Shown here piece by piece: positions 1 through 7,543 of a DNA stretch of 12,473 nt. The stretch is from Chloroflexota bacterium (GTDB taxonomy: Bacteria > Chloroflexota > Anaerolineae > Anaerolineales > Anaerolineaceae): contig JAEXTI010000500.1 in assembly GCA_023406965.1 (NCBI GenBank), positions 1 through 12,473 of the forward strand. The letters run 5' to 3'. How positions within the stretch are numbered: the stretch's first letter is position 1; every line of letters starts with the position of its first letter. The notes under the pieces were generated by a model, which saw nothing but the letters and a program-made list of their open reading frames with translations, was not told the DNA's origin and made no database searches. The translations under genes were made by a program, and so were the position numbers.

Positions 1-303
1 AGGAGATATTCCTTCTCCCATCAACATGCCCGCCGGATGCCCCTTTGCTTCACGATGCTTCAAGAAGGTGGGTGAAATCTGCGATCGTGAAATGCCGCCT
101 GCGATCCGAGTTGGGACTCAAGAGGTATCTTGCTGGATCTATCAAGAGTAGACGCTTCGGTACTGGTACAAAAAGCTACCCGCTTTCCTACAATCCGTAC
201 GCTAAATGTGCCCCGCTGGCAGCGCTTGTTGTAGGGAATGGGGCGTTCGATAATCCTTAACCTACCGTTTATAACTGAAGCAGCAGACGTGTTGCCCGTC
301 GGG
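1..303. other. Left-edge stretch without a supported gene
   Basis: This stretch lies downstream of the antiporter gene. Short open frames exist on both strands, but none has a convincing ribosome binding site, family resemblance or separation from the antiporter end. No tRNA, strong hairpin followed by a T-run, or repeat was seen. The antiporter terminator, if there is one here, is not obvious. Confidence 0.5.
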
Positions 304-2127
304 TTAGCTGCCTGGTTGGCAGAAGGAGCGGGCGATGCGAATGCTAGCAGCTTCGCCCACAACGGTAAGGCGGTCGCCGGCGTTTAGGGGCGTATCTCCT
401 TTAGGAATCACCATAGTTCTGTCATTGCGTTGTAAGCTGACGATGACAAAATTATTAGGCCAGCGGATATCTTTGACTTGCTTCCCATCGCAGGCAGAAC
501 TGGGCTCGATTAAAAGCTCTTCTACCTGGGCGCTTCCTGAAAGTTCTTCATCCAACTCCTGTGAAAGAGGTTGCTGTGGTAGAAACAGAAATGCCCCGGA
601 ATTACCTTCCAGTGCCGTGTCTACTTCGGCTGCCAATTGTTCATAGATTTCTTCCGAGATGACTCCATCCGAGCGCATTCCGAGGTAAGCTGAACGCTGG
701 GCACGCAGAACTTCGCGCCGCGCGCTTTCCAATTCCTCCGATTCCAAGTTAGGCTCTTCGCGTAACAGATTACGCACATCATTGGCTAACAGGTTCGTTT
801 GCTGATGCATAATAGGTTTGATCCGTTCCCATGCCTGCCCGGAAAGCAGCCCTTCACGATAACGACGTTCCATGTGCGCTTCGGCTGCACGGAGGGCATT
901 CAGGCGAGCATGCCGTTGTAGGTAATCTACTTGAACGGGGCTGGTAGTTATAATGCCCAGGCGACGGATGAGCGTACTCATGGTTGTTGCCTGGATCAGT
1001 AAGGTGACGAGTGCCACGCCGAAGGCCATGGTGCGTAATAAGTCACGTTCGGCGCCAAGCGTGGCCGGAAGGCTGAGGGCCAGCGCCAGGCTGAGAGCGC
1101 CACGCAGCCCACCCCACGCCATTACATGCTGCCAGCGGAGCGAGATTTGTCCTCCAATCCGGCCGGTGACCCAATTAAGACCGTACACAACAACCACACG
1201 AGCAATCAATACTGCGCCTATCGCCCATAAGATTGGTTGCCAGGAGGCGATTAACGCGGGAATGTCCACCTCCAATCCGATCAAAAGAAACACCAACGAG
1301 TTCACCAGGAAGCTGACATACTCCCAGAAATTATTTAAGACGATCCTGGTTGTTGGGCTCATGCCTTGCGGGCCAATGTTGCCAGTGATCAGTCCGGCAG
1401 CTACCACTGCCAGTACCCCACTGAAGCCAAGGCGTTCAGCCAATAGGTACGATCCGTATGCCACCACTGTTGTCAGGGTGATCTCAATCAAATAGTCATC
1501 GACGCGGGCAATAAGGCGTGAGATTGCCCAGCCCAAGGCTAGCCCTAATACCACGCCGCCGGCGGCAACGCGAATAAAATCGGTAATGCCCGTAACTAAA
1601 TTGAACGTCCCGGTTAACGCGATCCCCAGCACAATATTAAACAGCACCAGAGCGGTCCCATCGTTGAGCAGGCTTTCACCTTCAATCAGAACCGCCAGGC
1701 GTTGGGGTACTCCTAGCAGCCGAAACAGGGCCACCACCGCGACCGGATCGGTGGCGGCGACGATGGCTCCGAATACCATTGCTAGCGGGAGATTGAGGGG
1801 TGTGGTGAGTGTAAGGATGCCTCCCACGATCAACATGGTGAACAAGACGCCTGGCACAGCAAGCACTGCAATCGAAGGAATGTTACGTCTTAATTCCGAT
1901 AAATTGAGGTGAAACGAGGCTTCGAAAACCAAGGGGGGAACGAAGAGCGCCAGGATCAGTTCCGGTGTGAGATTGAAAGTAACGCTGGACTGTGCGGTAA
2001 TGAATAAGCCGACCACCACCAGGGCGACCGTATAGGGAATATGGCGGCGTTTGACAATAATGGCTACTAACGAAGCCACTAAAAGGAGTTCAATGATGAG
2101 AGTTTCAGTACTTAGAAATTGCTGCAT
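304..2127 (-). CDS. CPA1-type Na+/H+ antiporter with C-terminal RCK/TrkA-C domain
   Basis: Predicted inner-membrane sodium(or potassium)/proton antiporter of 607 aa for pH and cation homeostasis. Residues ~7-390 form about a dozen hydrophobic segments with family motifs: ATDPVAVVALF (~125-135, Asp127), EGESLLNDGTALVLF (~149-163, carrying the Asn155-Asp156 pair typical of electroneutral CPA1 exchangers), and GGLRGALSLALALSLP (~339-354). A charged cytosolic helical part (~395-535) links to a TrkA-C/RCK-C-like beta domain at ~540-600, which usually binds a nucleotide or ion and gates transport. I chose the ATG at 2127 because the protein then opens with a short polar lead into the first membrane helix and AAGG lies 8 nt upstream. 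A longer in-frame extension to 2202 would overlap the upstream gene. That gene ends only 10 nt before, so the two are probably cotranscribed. The family call is firm; the transported ion is not determined. Confidence 0.93.
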   Translation of the reverse strand: MQQFLSTETLIIELLLVASLVAIIVKRRHIPYTVALVVVGLFITAQSSVTFNLTPELILALFVPPLVFEASFHLNLSELRRNIPSIAVLAVPGVLFTMLIVGGILTLTTPLNLPLAMVFGAIVAATDPVAVVALFRLLGVPQRLAVLIEGESLLNDGTALVLFNIVLGIALTGTFNLVTGITDFIRVAAGGVVLGLALGWAISRLIARVDDYLIEITLTTVVAYGSYLLAERLGFSGVLAVVAAGLITGNIGPQGMSPTTRIVLNNFWEYVSFLVNSLVFLLIGLEVDIPALIASWQPILWAIGAVLIARVVVVYGLNWVTGRIGGQISLRWQHVMAWGGLRGALSLALALSLPATLGAERDLLRTMAFGVALVTLLIQATTMSTLIRRLGIITTSPVQVDYLQRHARLNALRAAEAHMERRYREGLLSGQAWERIKPIMHQQTNLLANDVRNLLREEPNLESEELESARREVLRAQRSAYLGMRSDGVISEEIYEQLAAEVDTALEGNSGAFLFLPQQPLSQELDEELSGSAQVEELLIEPSSACDGKQVKDIRWPNNFVIVSLQRNDRTMVIPKGDTPLNAGDRLTVVGEAASIRIARSFCQPGS

Positions 2128-2137
2128 GTCGCCGGCC

Positions 2138-2428
2138 TTACTCCGCCCAATCTCTGGCGATGAGATCGGCCATCCACCGGTCATTCCGATCCGCGGCGGC
2201 AATCAGCCACTGGGCCAGCTTGCGCGCCTCGGCGGACGTCAACCCAAAAGAGCTCTCGTCCGCTTTGAAGAAAGCAAACTCCGGCGGGCAGTCTTCGGTG
2301 AACACCATCTTGATGTTGTCTTCGTAACCCGGTTCGGAATCGTCAAATTCAACCGCGATTTTTAGCGCGCCCTCTTGCACGGGAAGCCACTCTCTTTTGT
2401 CCAGGTCGTTGGGGTCAATAATCCACAT
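2138..2428 (-). CDS. Small hypothetical protein (96 aa) upstream of the antiporter
   Basis: I do not recognise a family. The protein is acidic and soluble-looking. An N-terminal beta-rich part (WIIDPNDLD..., ...LKIAVEFDDSEPG...) is followed by a helix starting near SFGLTSAEARKLAQWLIAAAD, and there is no signal peptide or membrane segment. The start at 2428 is preferred because GAGGA lies 6 nt before the ATG; a GTG 21 nt further upstream has no such site. Its stop is 10 nt from the antiporter start, indicating a two-gene transcript. The charged, compact make-up would fit a regulatory or immunity-type small protein, but nothing specific supports this. Confidence 0.72.
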   Translation of the reverse strand: MWIIDPNDLDKREWLPVQEGALKIAVEFDDSEPGYEDNIKMVFTEDCPPEFAFFKADESSFGLTSAEARKLAQWLIAAADRNDRWMADLIARDWAE

Positions 2429-2854
2429 GCTGTCCTCATTGAAAATCACAGGCGAATAGACGGTCAGTTTTCATGGCCGGCAGGTTCACAGGTGAGCATT
2501 GATGGTTGCCAGATTCTTTACGGAATTTTACCAGCAACATTTGGCTGGCAGCGTATATTTCTTTGTTTTCTCTGAGCCGGTGTGTATGGTAAGTTCATTA
2601 TTCCACGAGGCGGTAGCTGCACCAGCAATTCCTTGGGTATCAGAAAGGTGATTGAACTGCTGAACGTTCGTGGTACACTTGCGATAGAAAACAGATTGAA
2701 GGTTATTTACGTCGTATGTCAAATTTTTCCGCAACAGCGGTTGCAAATGCAAACATCGCATTCGCCAAATGATCCGTTGGTCTCCATAACCATTACGGGG
2801 AAGATCATTTTTTCAGATCCACCGCAGAGTTTCATCACTTCGATCGAATAAGAG
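2429..2854. other. Gene-poor gap between antiporter pair and integrase
   Basis: This is an AT-richer, non-coding-looking stretch. Two overlapping open frames (2582-2851 plus, 2528-2761 minus) have no ribosome binding site, no recognisable domain, and compete for the same DNA. A minor imperfect inverted repeat (CCAGC 2531-2535 / GCTGG 2544-2548) is present. The stretch probably holds the promoter of the small gene at 2428, but I could not fix a -10/-35 pair. It may also contain the boundary of an integrated element, because the integrase begins right after it. Confidence 0.45.
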
Positions 2855-2886
2855 AAGCGGGCCAGAGTTATTTCTCTGGCCCGTTT
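2855..2886. terminator. Strong hairpin, likely terminator of the integrase gene
   Basis: A perfect 10-bp stem, CGGGCCAGAG (2858-2867) with CTCTGGCCCG (2874-2883), has a 6-nt loop and extends by two A-T pairs after one G-T wobble. The integrase stop codon lies in the loop (2868-2870). Read on the minus strand, the stem is followed by a pyrimidine-rich, T-containing stretch, as in an intrinsic terminator. The flanking A/T bases also permit some plus-strand function. Confidence 0.7.
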
Positions 2887-3839
2887 GCTTCACCGGTGAA
2901 CCCTTTGGGGACATACTTGTACGTCACATCGATGCGAGCGTGCCCAAGCAGCCTGGAAACCCGTTGGCGGGTTTCGTGCTCGCCGAAGCCTTGCGAGCGG
3001 AATTCTTGAAAGCGGTTCTGGGCGAAGTTTGCTCGCAAGCGGTGCACGCCGCTGATCTCGATGCCCAGCGTACGGGTGGCCTCGCGCACGGTGTGCCGGA
3101 AGCCGGCTCGCCAGGACGCGGAAGGGGTAAACAGGTATTGTTTGGAGGAGTTCAAACGGGCTAGCAAGTCTTCAGGGACGGGAACGGGGCGATAGCGCCC
3201 ACCTTTGCCTGTGATGTGGAGCAGCTTTTGCTCACGGTCAACATGTTCGCCCTGTAAGCCGGCAATCTCGTCCTCGCGCAAGCCGCAGCGCAGCGCCAGC
3301 TCCGCCGGCAACGCATAGGCTGATTTCTTCTCGCGCAGAAATTCGACCACCTTCTCGGCGTCTTCTGGGCGATAGCCGAACCTGGGCGCGCGCACGGCGC
3401 TGTCGTCGCGGAAGGATTTGGCCCACGCGCGCAGTTCAGGCGTGATGGGGCAGGGGGCTTTCGTCCAGCCGAGTTGGACGCAGCCCAGATGCACCTTTTT
3501 CAGTGAGGCGAGCAGCTTGTTGACCGTTCCCGGCGCGGCGTCGGTGTAGTGCTCCTCGAAGGTAGACTTGATGATGTCAGAGTCCAGGAGATCCACGAGC
3601 AATCCTTCGCCGGTGAGTTCTTTGGCCTGTTCGAAGAACAGGGTGGCTGTTAGATAATAGGTCCGGAGCGTGTTGATGCCCAGGATGACCGGCAGGGGCC
3701 GGGTGGGATCTCCACCAGGGCGCAGGGCTTGCTTAACCGAGCGAACGGCATGCTGGTTTTTGTATTCCGTAATCTGGGCCTTGCCCCAGGTGATTTTGGC
3801 AAGCGCGTGGTCGACCTGGTTGGATATGGATGATGACAA
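2868..3839 (-). CDS. Tyrosine recombinase / phage-type integrase (323 aa)
   Basis: Site-specific recombinase that cuts and rejoins DNA through a tyrosine-DNA intermediate, used for integration, excision or dimer resolution. An N-terminal SAM-like, helical core-binding region spans ~50-145, with the catalytic domain at ~155-310. Visible active-site residues are Arg188 (in LRCGLREDEIAGL), Lys212 (GKGGRYR), His266 and Arg269 (HRLR), His300 (LLGH) and the nucleophile Tyr309 (end of TYKY). The full catalytic set is intact, so activity is expected. The frame stays open upstream to 4073, but that part is arginine-rich and unlike the family. A TTG at 3839 with GGAGG spaced 6 nt gives a normal 323-aa length. 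It is transcribed away from the NACHT cluster and ends in a strong hairpin. It may belong to an integrated element that carries the cluster, but no second boundary or attachment repeats were identified. Confidence 0.9.
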   Translation of the reverse strand: MSSSISNQVDHALAKITWGKAQITEYKNQHAVRSVKQALRPGGDPTRPLPVILGINTLRTYYLTATLFFEQAKELTGEGLLVDLLDSDIIKSTFEEHYTDAAPGTVNKLLASLKKVHLGCVQLGWTKAPCPITPELRAWAKSFRDDSAVRAPRFGYRPEDAEKVVEFLREKKSAYALPAELALRCGLREDEIAGLQGEHVDREQKLLHITGKGGRYRPVPVPEDLLARLNSSKQYLFTPSASWRAGFRHTVREATRTLGIEISGVHRLRANFAQNRFQEFRSQGFGEHETRQRVSRLLGHARIDVTYKYVPKGFTGEANGPEK

Positions 3840-3844
3840 TGTAC

Positions 3845-3850
3845 GCCTCC
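3845..3850 (-). promoter_or_regulatory. Ribosome binding site fixing the TTG start of the integrase
   Basis: On the minus strand GGAGGC lies just before the TTG at 3839, with GGAGG spaced 6 nt from the codon. It is the only good site near the beginning of the recognisable protein and decides the start against the longer open frame. Confidence 0.7.
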
Positions 3851-3879
3851 TTCGACGGCTTTGGATTGCGCTTCCAGCC

Positions 3880-3898
3880 GTTTCTAGTATGAAGAAAC
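3880..3898. promoter_or_regulatory. Inverted repeat GTTTCT-N7-AGAAAC upstream of the integrase
   Basis: Perfect 6-bp arms (3880-3885 and 3893-3898) are separated by 7 nt, about 40 nt upstream of the integrase start. The placement fits an operator for the recombinase gene, and CATACT in the spacer read on the minus strand could be a weak -10. It is short enough to be chance. Confidence 0.3.
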
Positions 3899-4226
3899 CT
3901 TTTTTTGATGTGCCGTTAAGCCTTTCGCCGGTTGCCCGACGTACAACAGGGTTTTGCACTTCGCGATGCCGGCGACCCTGGGCGCTCTGCGTGGCATCTG
4001 CGGACTGGTTTTTCGCCTGTCCTTTTGTGACAAGCGGGCAAGTGCAGGTCTTGCCTTTTTCCCCGTTACCCAACTATCGTTGAAAATTGGAAATCTACAT
4101 TATTGGGGAAACCAGCTACGTTTTTTGTGTCTCAAGGAGACATTTCTTACTTCTACTAAATCACAAAAGCGCGGGTTATTGCAAGTACCCTCTTTTTGGG
4201 AAATGAGCGTCGATATATTGCTTTTC

Positions 4227-4255
4227 TTGCCCCACCTCTCGGATATGGCTACAAT
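4227..4255 (+). promoter_or_regulatory. Sigma70-type promoter for the first NACHT gene
   Basis: TTGCCC (4227-4232) and TACAAT (4250-4255) are separated by exactly 17 nt, matching four and five of six consensus bases. A transcript starting around 4262 would have a leader of about 25 nt to the chosen ATG at 4287. This supports that start and argues against the long upstream extension of the frame. Confidence 0.6.
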
Positions 4256-4286
4256 CAATCATATAACTTTCACCGGGGGCATGAGC

Positions 4287-7200
4287 ATGGACGACTTACG
4301 CAATCGTTTAGACGAAATCACCAGGAAGATCAGCAGCTTTGAAAATCTGCGCTCCGACCTGGGTAATGAAATCGTAGACACTAAAATATCCGCACTGAGA
4401 GTCGAGTATGCTGGGCTTGAACAGCAACTACTCGCCCAGGGCAACTCGCAACTGGTATCCTCTACCCGCCTGGATCCCTTCATCCAGGGCATTGTCAATC
4501 GCAGTGTTACAATTGAGGGCAATGCCAGCAACATGATTATCGTCGTCGGCGAAGGCAACCGCCTGGAAGTCTCCGGCGAGCAGATTGGCGACCTGTTCTT
4601 GCGCGGGTATCTGCGCGCGCTGGCGGAAGAGTGCAGCCACCTGCCCCTGGGCGTCATCGATCCGCGCCTGGCTCCCTCTCCCCTGCAGCAAGACACCTTG
4701 CGCCTGGTGGATGTATACACCGACCTGGACGTGATCAGCACACCCAACGATGGAACGGAAGACCACCGCCAGTTTGGGCGCCGCCTGGCGCTTGGTCAGG
4801 GTGAAGGCCGCGCGCCGTTGATGGAAACTGTCTGCGAGGCCAAGAATAAGCGCCTGGCCTTGCTGGGGGACGCCGGGTCGGGCAAGACCAGTTTCGTGAA
4901 CTACCTCACCTACCGCCTGGCACAGTCCATCTTGACCGGCGAGACCGAAAAACTGCCCAGGGCAATCCGCGGGTATTTGCCGCTGCGCATTGTATTGCGC
5001 AAAGCCGCCCGCCACATTCCTTTGGAAGCAAAGTGCGGCACGTCCGGCATGTTGTGGGAGACCATCCAGGCGCACATGGTGGACTTGCTCGGCCAGGAAG
5101 CCGCCAAATGGGCCTCAATCGGGCTGCGCGCGCGCATGGCCACTGGTCCAGTCTTGCTGCTGCTGGATGGTCTGGACGAAGTGCCCGAAGCCGGGCAGCG
5201 CCGGGCCTGCCTGCTGCAAGCAATCCAGTCCTTCCTGGGTGAAATCCCCAAATCTTCCCGAGCCATTCTCACCGCCCGACCCTACGCTTATGCAGACCCC
5301 CGCTGGCAGTTGCCCAGGTTTGACATTCTGGCGCTGGCCCCCTTCAGCAAAGAGCAGGTGGAAGGCTTTGTGCGCCAGTGGTACCAGGCTGCACGGGCGG
5401 TTTTTCACTGGGACGAGATTGAAACCGAGGCGCGCGCCAACGGTTTGCTGTCTGTGATGTGGGAGCGCCGTTATCTGGCAGACCTGGCCTCGCGCCCGCT
5501 GCTCCTGACCTTGATCGCCGGGCTGAACGCCAGCCAAAAACGCCTGCCCGAAGACCGCGCCGATCTCTATGAACAGTCGGTGCAGCTCCTGCTCACGCAA
5601 TGGCAGCGCCAGAGCATCACCGAAGGCTCGGATGGTCAGCCCCTGGTGGATTACGGCATTTCGCGCGTGCTGGGGATGGATGAGCGCGACCTGCGCTCGG
5701 CTATGGCGCGCCTGGCTTATGAAGTGCATGAAAAACAAGGGCTGCTGGACGAAGACCGCCGGGACGAAGATGCCCCGGCGGATATTCCGTTGGGAACAAT
5801 TCTGGAAATTCTTGGCAAAGCTACCCCCGTTGATCTTAAAACAGATGTCCTGGTGGAATACCTTGACCGCCGCTCGGGGCTGTTAATTGCTCGTGAAAAG
5901 GGTATTTATTCCTTCCCCCATCGCTCCTTTCAGGAATACCTGGCCGGCTGCCACCTGACCAACCAGGCCGATTTTCATGGTCGCATCTGCTCGCTGGCAG
6001 GAAACTCGCTGGAATGGTGGCGCGAGGTGATCCTGTTGGCCGTTGGCAAGGTACGCCAGGGCGGCGAGGGGCAGGCTCTGAGTGCCTTGCAAGCGTTGGT
6101 ACCGGGCACGCCCGAGGAATTTGAGCAGGTGGACGACTCGCATTGGCGGCGGGCAGCACTGGCAGGCACGGCGCTGTTGGAGCTGCGCCTGCAAGAACGG
6201 GCCGCGAGCGACGAACAAACCGGCGTGCTGGTCAAGCGCCTGCGCCGTTGGCTGCTGCGCCTGGTGGAGGAGGGCCGCCTGCCTGCCCGCGAGAGGGCCG
6301 AAGCGGGCGACGTGCTGGGCAAACTGGGCGACCCGCGCTTTGACACCAAACTTCTGGGCCTGCCGGTGCTATTCCGCGGCGAGATGGAGGAATGCCTGGG
6401 CTTCGTGCACATTCCCGCCGGGCTGTTTGTGATGGGCAGCAAACCAGGTGAAGAAGGCGCTTTTGATGACGAGTATGGCAATCCAGAACCGCTCTTGATC
6501 TCCTATGATTACTGGGTGGCGCGCTACCCGGTGACGGTGGGGCAGTATGTCCATTTTGTTCAGGAGCAGGGGTACGAAGACCCGCAGTGGTGGAGCGAAA
6601 TTGGTTGGTCCTGGCGCACGGGCAGCTATGACAGTCAGGTGAAAAATAAACGGCTCAATGGTCGGCTGGCAAGACGTACACGAGTTCTGCGCGGCGAACC
6701 GACGTGGTGGAAAGAACAAACCATCACCCCAAACCGCCCGGTGGTTGGGGTGAGCTGGTTTGAGGCGATGGCGTACGCGAAGTGGTTAAACAGCCGGCTA
6801 CCCGCTATCAGCGATTTGTTATCAGAGAAAATCGAGAATACCCAGTCACAGCAGCTTTGGAAGGCGGTTGGAAAGGGGCAACTAATTGTGCGGCTGCCGA
6901 CGGAGACGGAATGGGAAAAAGGCGCGCGAGGAACGGATGGGCGTAGGTTCCCTTGGGGAAACGAGAATTGGGATGGGGAGCGCGCCAACATCGAAAATAG
7001 CCAGATTGATCGTCCTAGCCCGGTGGGGATGTACCCGCGCGGAGCCCGGGAAGGGCAATTGTTCGACCAAAGCGGGAACGTGTTGGAATGGACGCTGAGC
7101 GATTTGCCCCCTTCCCCCTACTTGCTTTATAGAGATAGTGGAGAGGCGGACGATGGGAGCATGAGGATGCTGAGAGGCGGGACGTGGAGTGGCAGGTTGA

Positions 7201-7298
7201 GGTATGCCCGTTGTGCGTGCCGCCTCAGAGATGACCCCGGGAACTTCAATAATTACATTGGCTTCCGGCTTGTCCTCTCCCCCACAGAACGCTCGTAG
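4287..7298 (+). CDS. NACHT NTPase with C-terminal FGE/lectin-fold sensor domain (1003 aa)
   Basis: Predicted cytoplasmic STAND switch protein. Residues ~1-50 form a charged coiled coil. A small beta-rich module at ~73-95 (SVTIEGNAS..., GEGN) resembles part of the module in the other two cluster proteins. NACHT domain: Walker A GDAGSGKTS (194-202), Walker B LLLLDGLDE (290-298), sensor-type AILTAR (326-331), and the FPHRSFQEYLAG motif (543-554) closing the helical part. A helical linker follows, then an FGE/SUMF1-type domain at ~703-997 with motifs PVTVGQY, VVGVSWFEAMAYAKWL, RLPTETEWEKGARG and SGNVLEWT, ending in RGG-W...ARCA...IGFR. The FGE copper cysteines are replaced, so this is a probable ligand-binding lectin fold, not an oxidase. 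Start: GGGGG lies 7 nt before the ATG at 4287; an ATG at 4281 is possible. It is likely a sensor that oligomerises on ligand binding. No effector enzyme domain is fused, so partners are expected. Confidence 0.9.
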   Translation: MDDLRNRLDEITRKISSFENLRSDLGNEIVDTKISALRVEYAGLEQQLLAQGNSQLVSSTRLDPFIQGIVNRSVTIEGNASNMIIVVGEGNRLEVSGEQIGDLFLRGYLRALAEECSHLPLGVIDPRLAPSPLQQDTLRLVDVYTDLDVISTPNDGTEDHRQFGRRLALGQGEGRAPLMETVCEAKNKRLALLGDAGSGKTSFVNYLTYRLAQSILTGETEKLPRAIRGYLPLRIVLRKAARHIPLEAKCGTSGMLWETIQAHMVDLLGQEAAKWASIGLRARMATGPVLLLLDGLDEVPEAGQRRACLLQAIQSFLGEIPKSSRAILTARPYAYADPRWQLPRFDILALAPFSKEQVEGFVRQWYQAARAVFHWDEIETEARANGLLSVMWERRYLADLASRPLLLTLIAGLNASQKRLPEDRADLYEQSVQLLLTQWQRQSITEGSDGQPLVDYGISRVLGMDERDLRSAMARLAYEVHEKQGLLDEDRRDEDAPADIPLGTILEILGKATPVDLKTDVLVEYLDRRSGLLIAREKGIYSFPHRSFQEYLAGCHLTNQADFHGRICSLAGNSLEWWREVILLAVGKVRQGGEGQALSALQALVPGTPEEFEQVDDSHWRRAALAGTALLELRLQERAASDEQTGVLVKRLRRWLLRLVEEGRLPARERAEAGDVLGKLGDPRFDTKLLGLPVLFRGEMEECLGFVHIPAGLFVMGSKPGEEGAFDDEYGNPEPLLISYDYWVARYPVTVGQYVHFVQEQGYEDPQWWSEIGWSWRTGSYDSQVKNKRLNGRLARRTRVLRGEPTWWKEQTITPNRPVVGVSWFEAMAYAKWLNSRLPAISDLLSEKIENTQSQQLWKAVGKGQLIVRLPTETEWEKGARGTDGRRFPWGNENWDGERANIENSQIDRPSPVGMYPRGAREGQLFDQSGNVLEWTLSDLPPSPYLLYRDSGEADDGSMRMLRGGTWSGRLRYARCACRLRDDPGNFNNYIGFRLVLSPTERS
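7185..7268 (+). other. Putative variable region 1 (DGR-like) at the end of the lectin fold
   Basis: Codes residues 967-994, running from the Trp of RGGTW to the Arg of IGFR. It aligns without gaps to the same 28 residues of the second NACHT protein: 15 identical (W, S, Y, ARCA, R, P, G, F, IGFR) and 13 different, concentrated where DGR-diversified lectin folds vary. Nine of the 13 differing codons end in C or T, as expected from mutated AAC/AAT codons, and four do not. Silent differences between the two copies at non-adenine positions speak against both being copied recently from one template. Confidence 0.45.
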
Positions 7299-7343
7299 AG
7301 CATGTAACGCCTCCGTAAGGTGTGGTTTCTCAGAGTATAGGTT

Positions 7344-7361
7344 CTGATTTCTGGCCCTGCC
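7344..7361 (+). repeat. 18-nt element shared by the 3' flanks of both NACHT genes, copy 1
   Basis: CTGATTTCTGGCCCTGCC starts 46 nt after the stop of the first NACHT gene. It matches 16 of 18 bases of 10349-10366 behind the second NACHT gene. In this copy CTGGC-CCT-GCCAG can form a small hairpin, which the second copy lacks. Its function is unknown. Confidence 0.55.
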
Positions 7362-7481
7362 AGGAGTCCAGGGAAAATGAAGTGGTTTTCCATGAATTAC
7401 TTGAAAGGGTGCATTTTTGGGAACAGATTATTCACGGAGAGTCCAAACGAAGAATAGTGAGTAGAATTGTATTAAGAGACA

Positions 7482-7514
7482 ACCAGTGACTGGTCCTGTG
7501 TTCTCTGACCAGTC
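7482..7514. promoter_or_regulatory. Three ACCAGT half-sites before the second NACHT gene
   Basis: ACCAGT-G-ACTGGT (7482-7494) is a perfect 13-nt palindrome, and a third ACCAGT follows at 7508-7513. In RNA, GACTGGTC (7488-7495) and GACCAGTC (7507-7514) can form a perfect 8-bp stem with an 11-nt loop. The second half-site could pair with either the first or the third, so the structures are mutually exclusive. The position, 30-60 nt before the ATG, fits an operator or a leader structure. Confidence 0.45.
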
Positions 7515-7543
7515 AAAAGGAAGCTGACAAAAGTAGAGGCGGG

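Larger units (their letters stand above)
3840..4286. other. Divergent intergenic region between integrase and first NACHT gene
   Basis: No gene is supported here. The plus-strand frame of the NACHT gene remains open through it, but the encoded residues show no domain and are unlike the rest of the protein. The region holds the integrase ribosome site, an operator-like inverted repeat (3880-3898), and a promoter immediately before the NACHT gene (4227-4255). No DGR template-repeat-like sequence was found here. Confidence 0.6.

Noticed and set aside
60..362. Minus-strand 100-aa frame at the left edge
   Set aside because: Overlaps the antiporter 3' end and shows no family features.
953..1912. 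Plus-strand frames opposite the antiporter
   Set aside because: Antisense shadows of a clearly conserved membrane protein; Ser/Thr/Arg-rich and without start signals.
2582..2851. Plus-strand 89-aa frame in the gap
   Set aside because: No ribosome site or recognisable domain, and it overlaps an equally weak minus-strand frame.
3840..4073. Longer integrase from an ATG at 4073
   Set aside because: The extra 78 residues are arginine-rich and unlike the family; the TTG with GGAGG gives a normal length.
3954..4286. N-terminal extension of the first NACHT protein in the open frame
   Set aside because: A promoter at 4227-4255 and a ribosome site before 4287 lie inside it, and the encoded residues show no domain.
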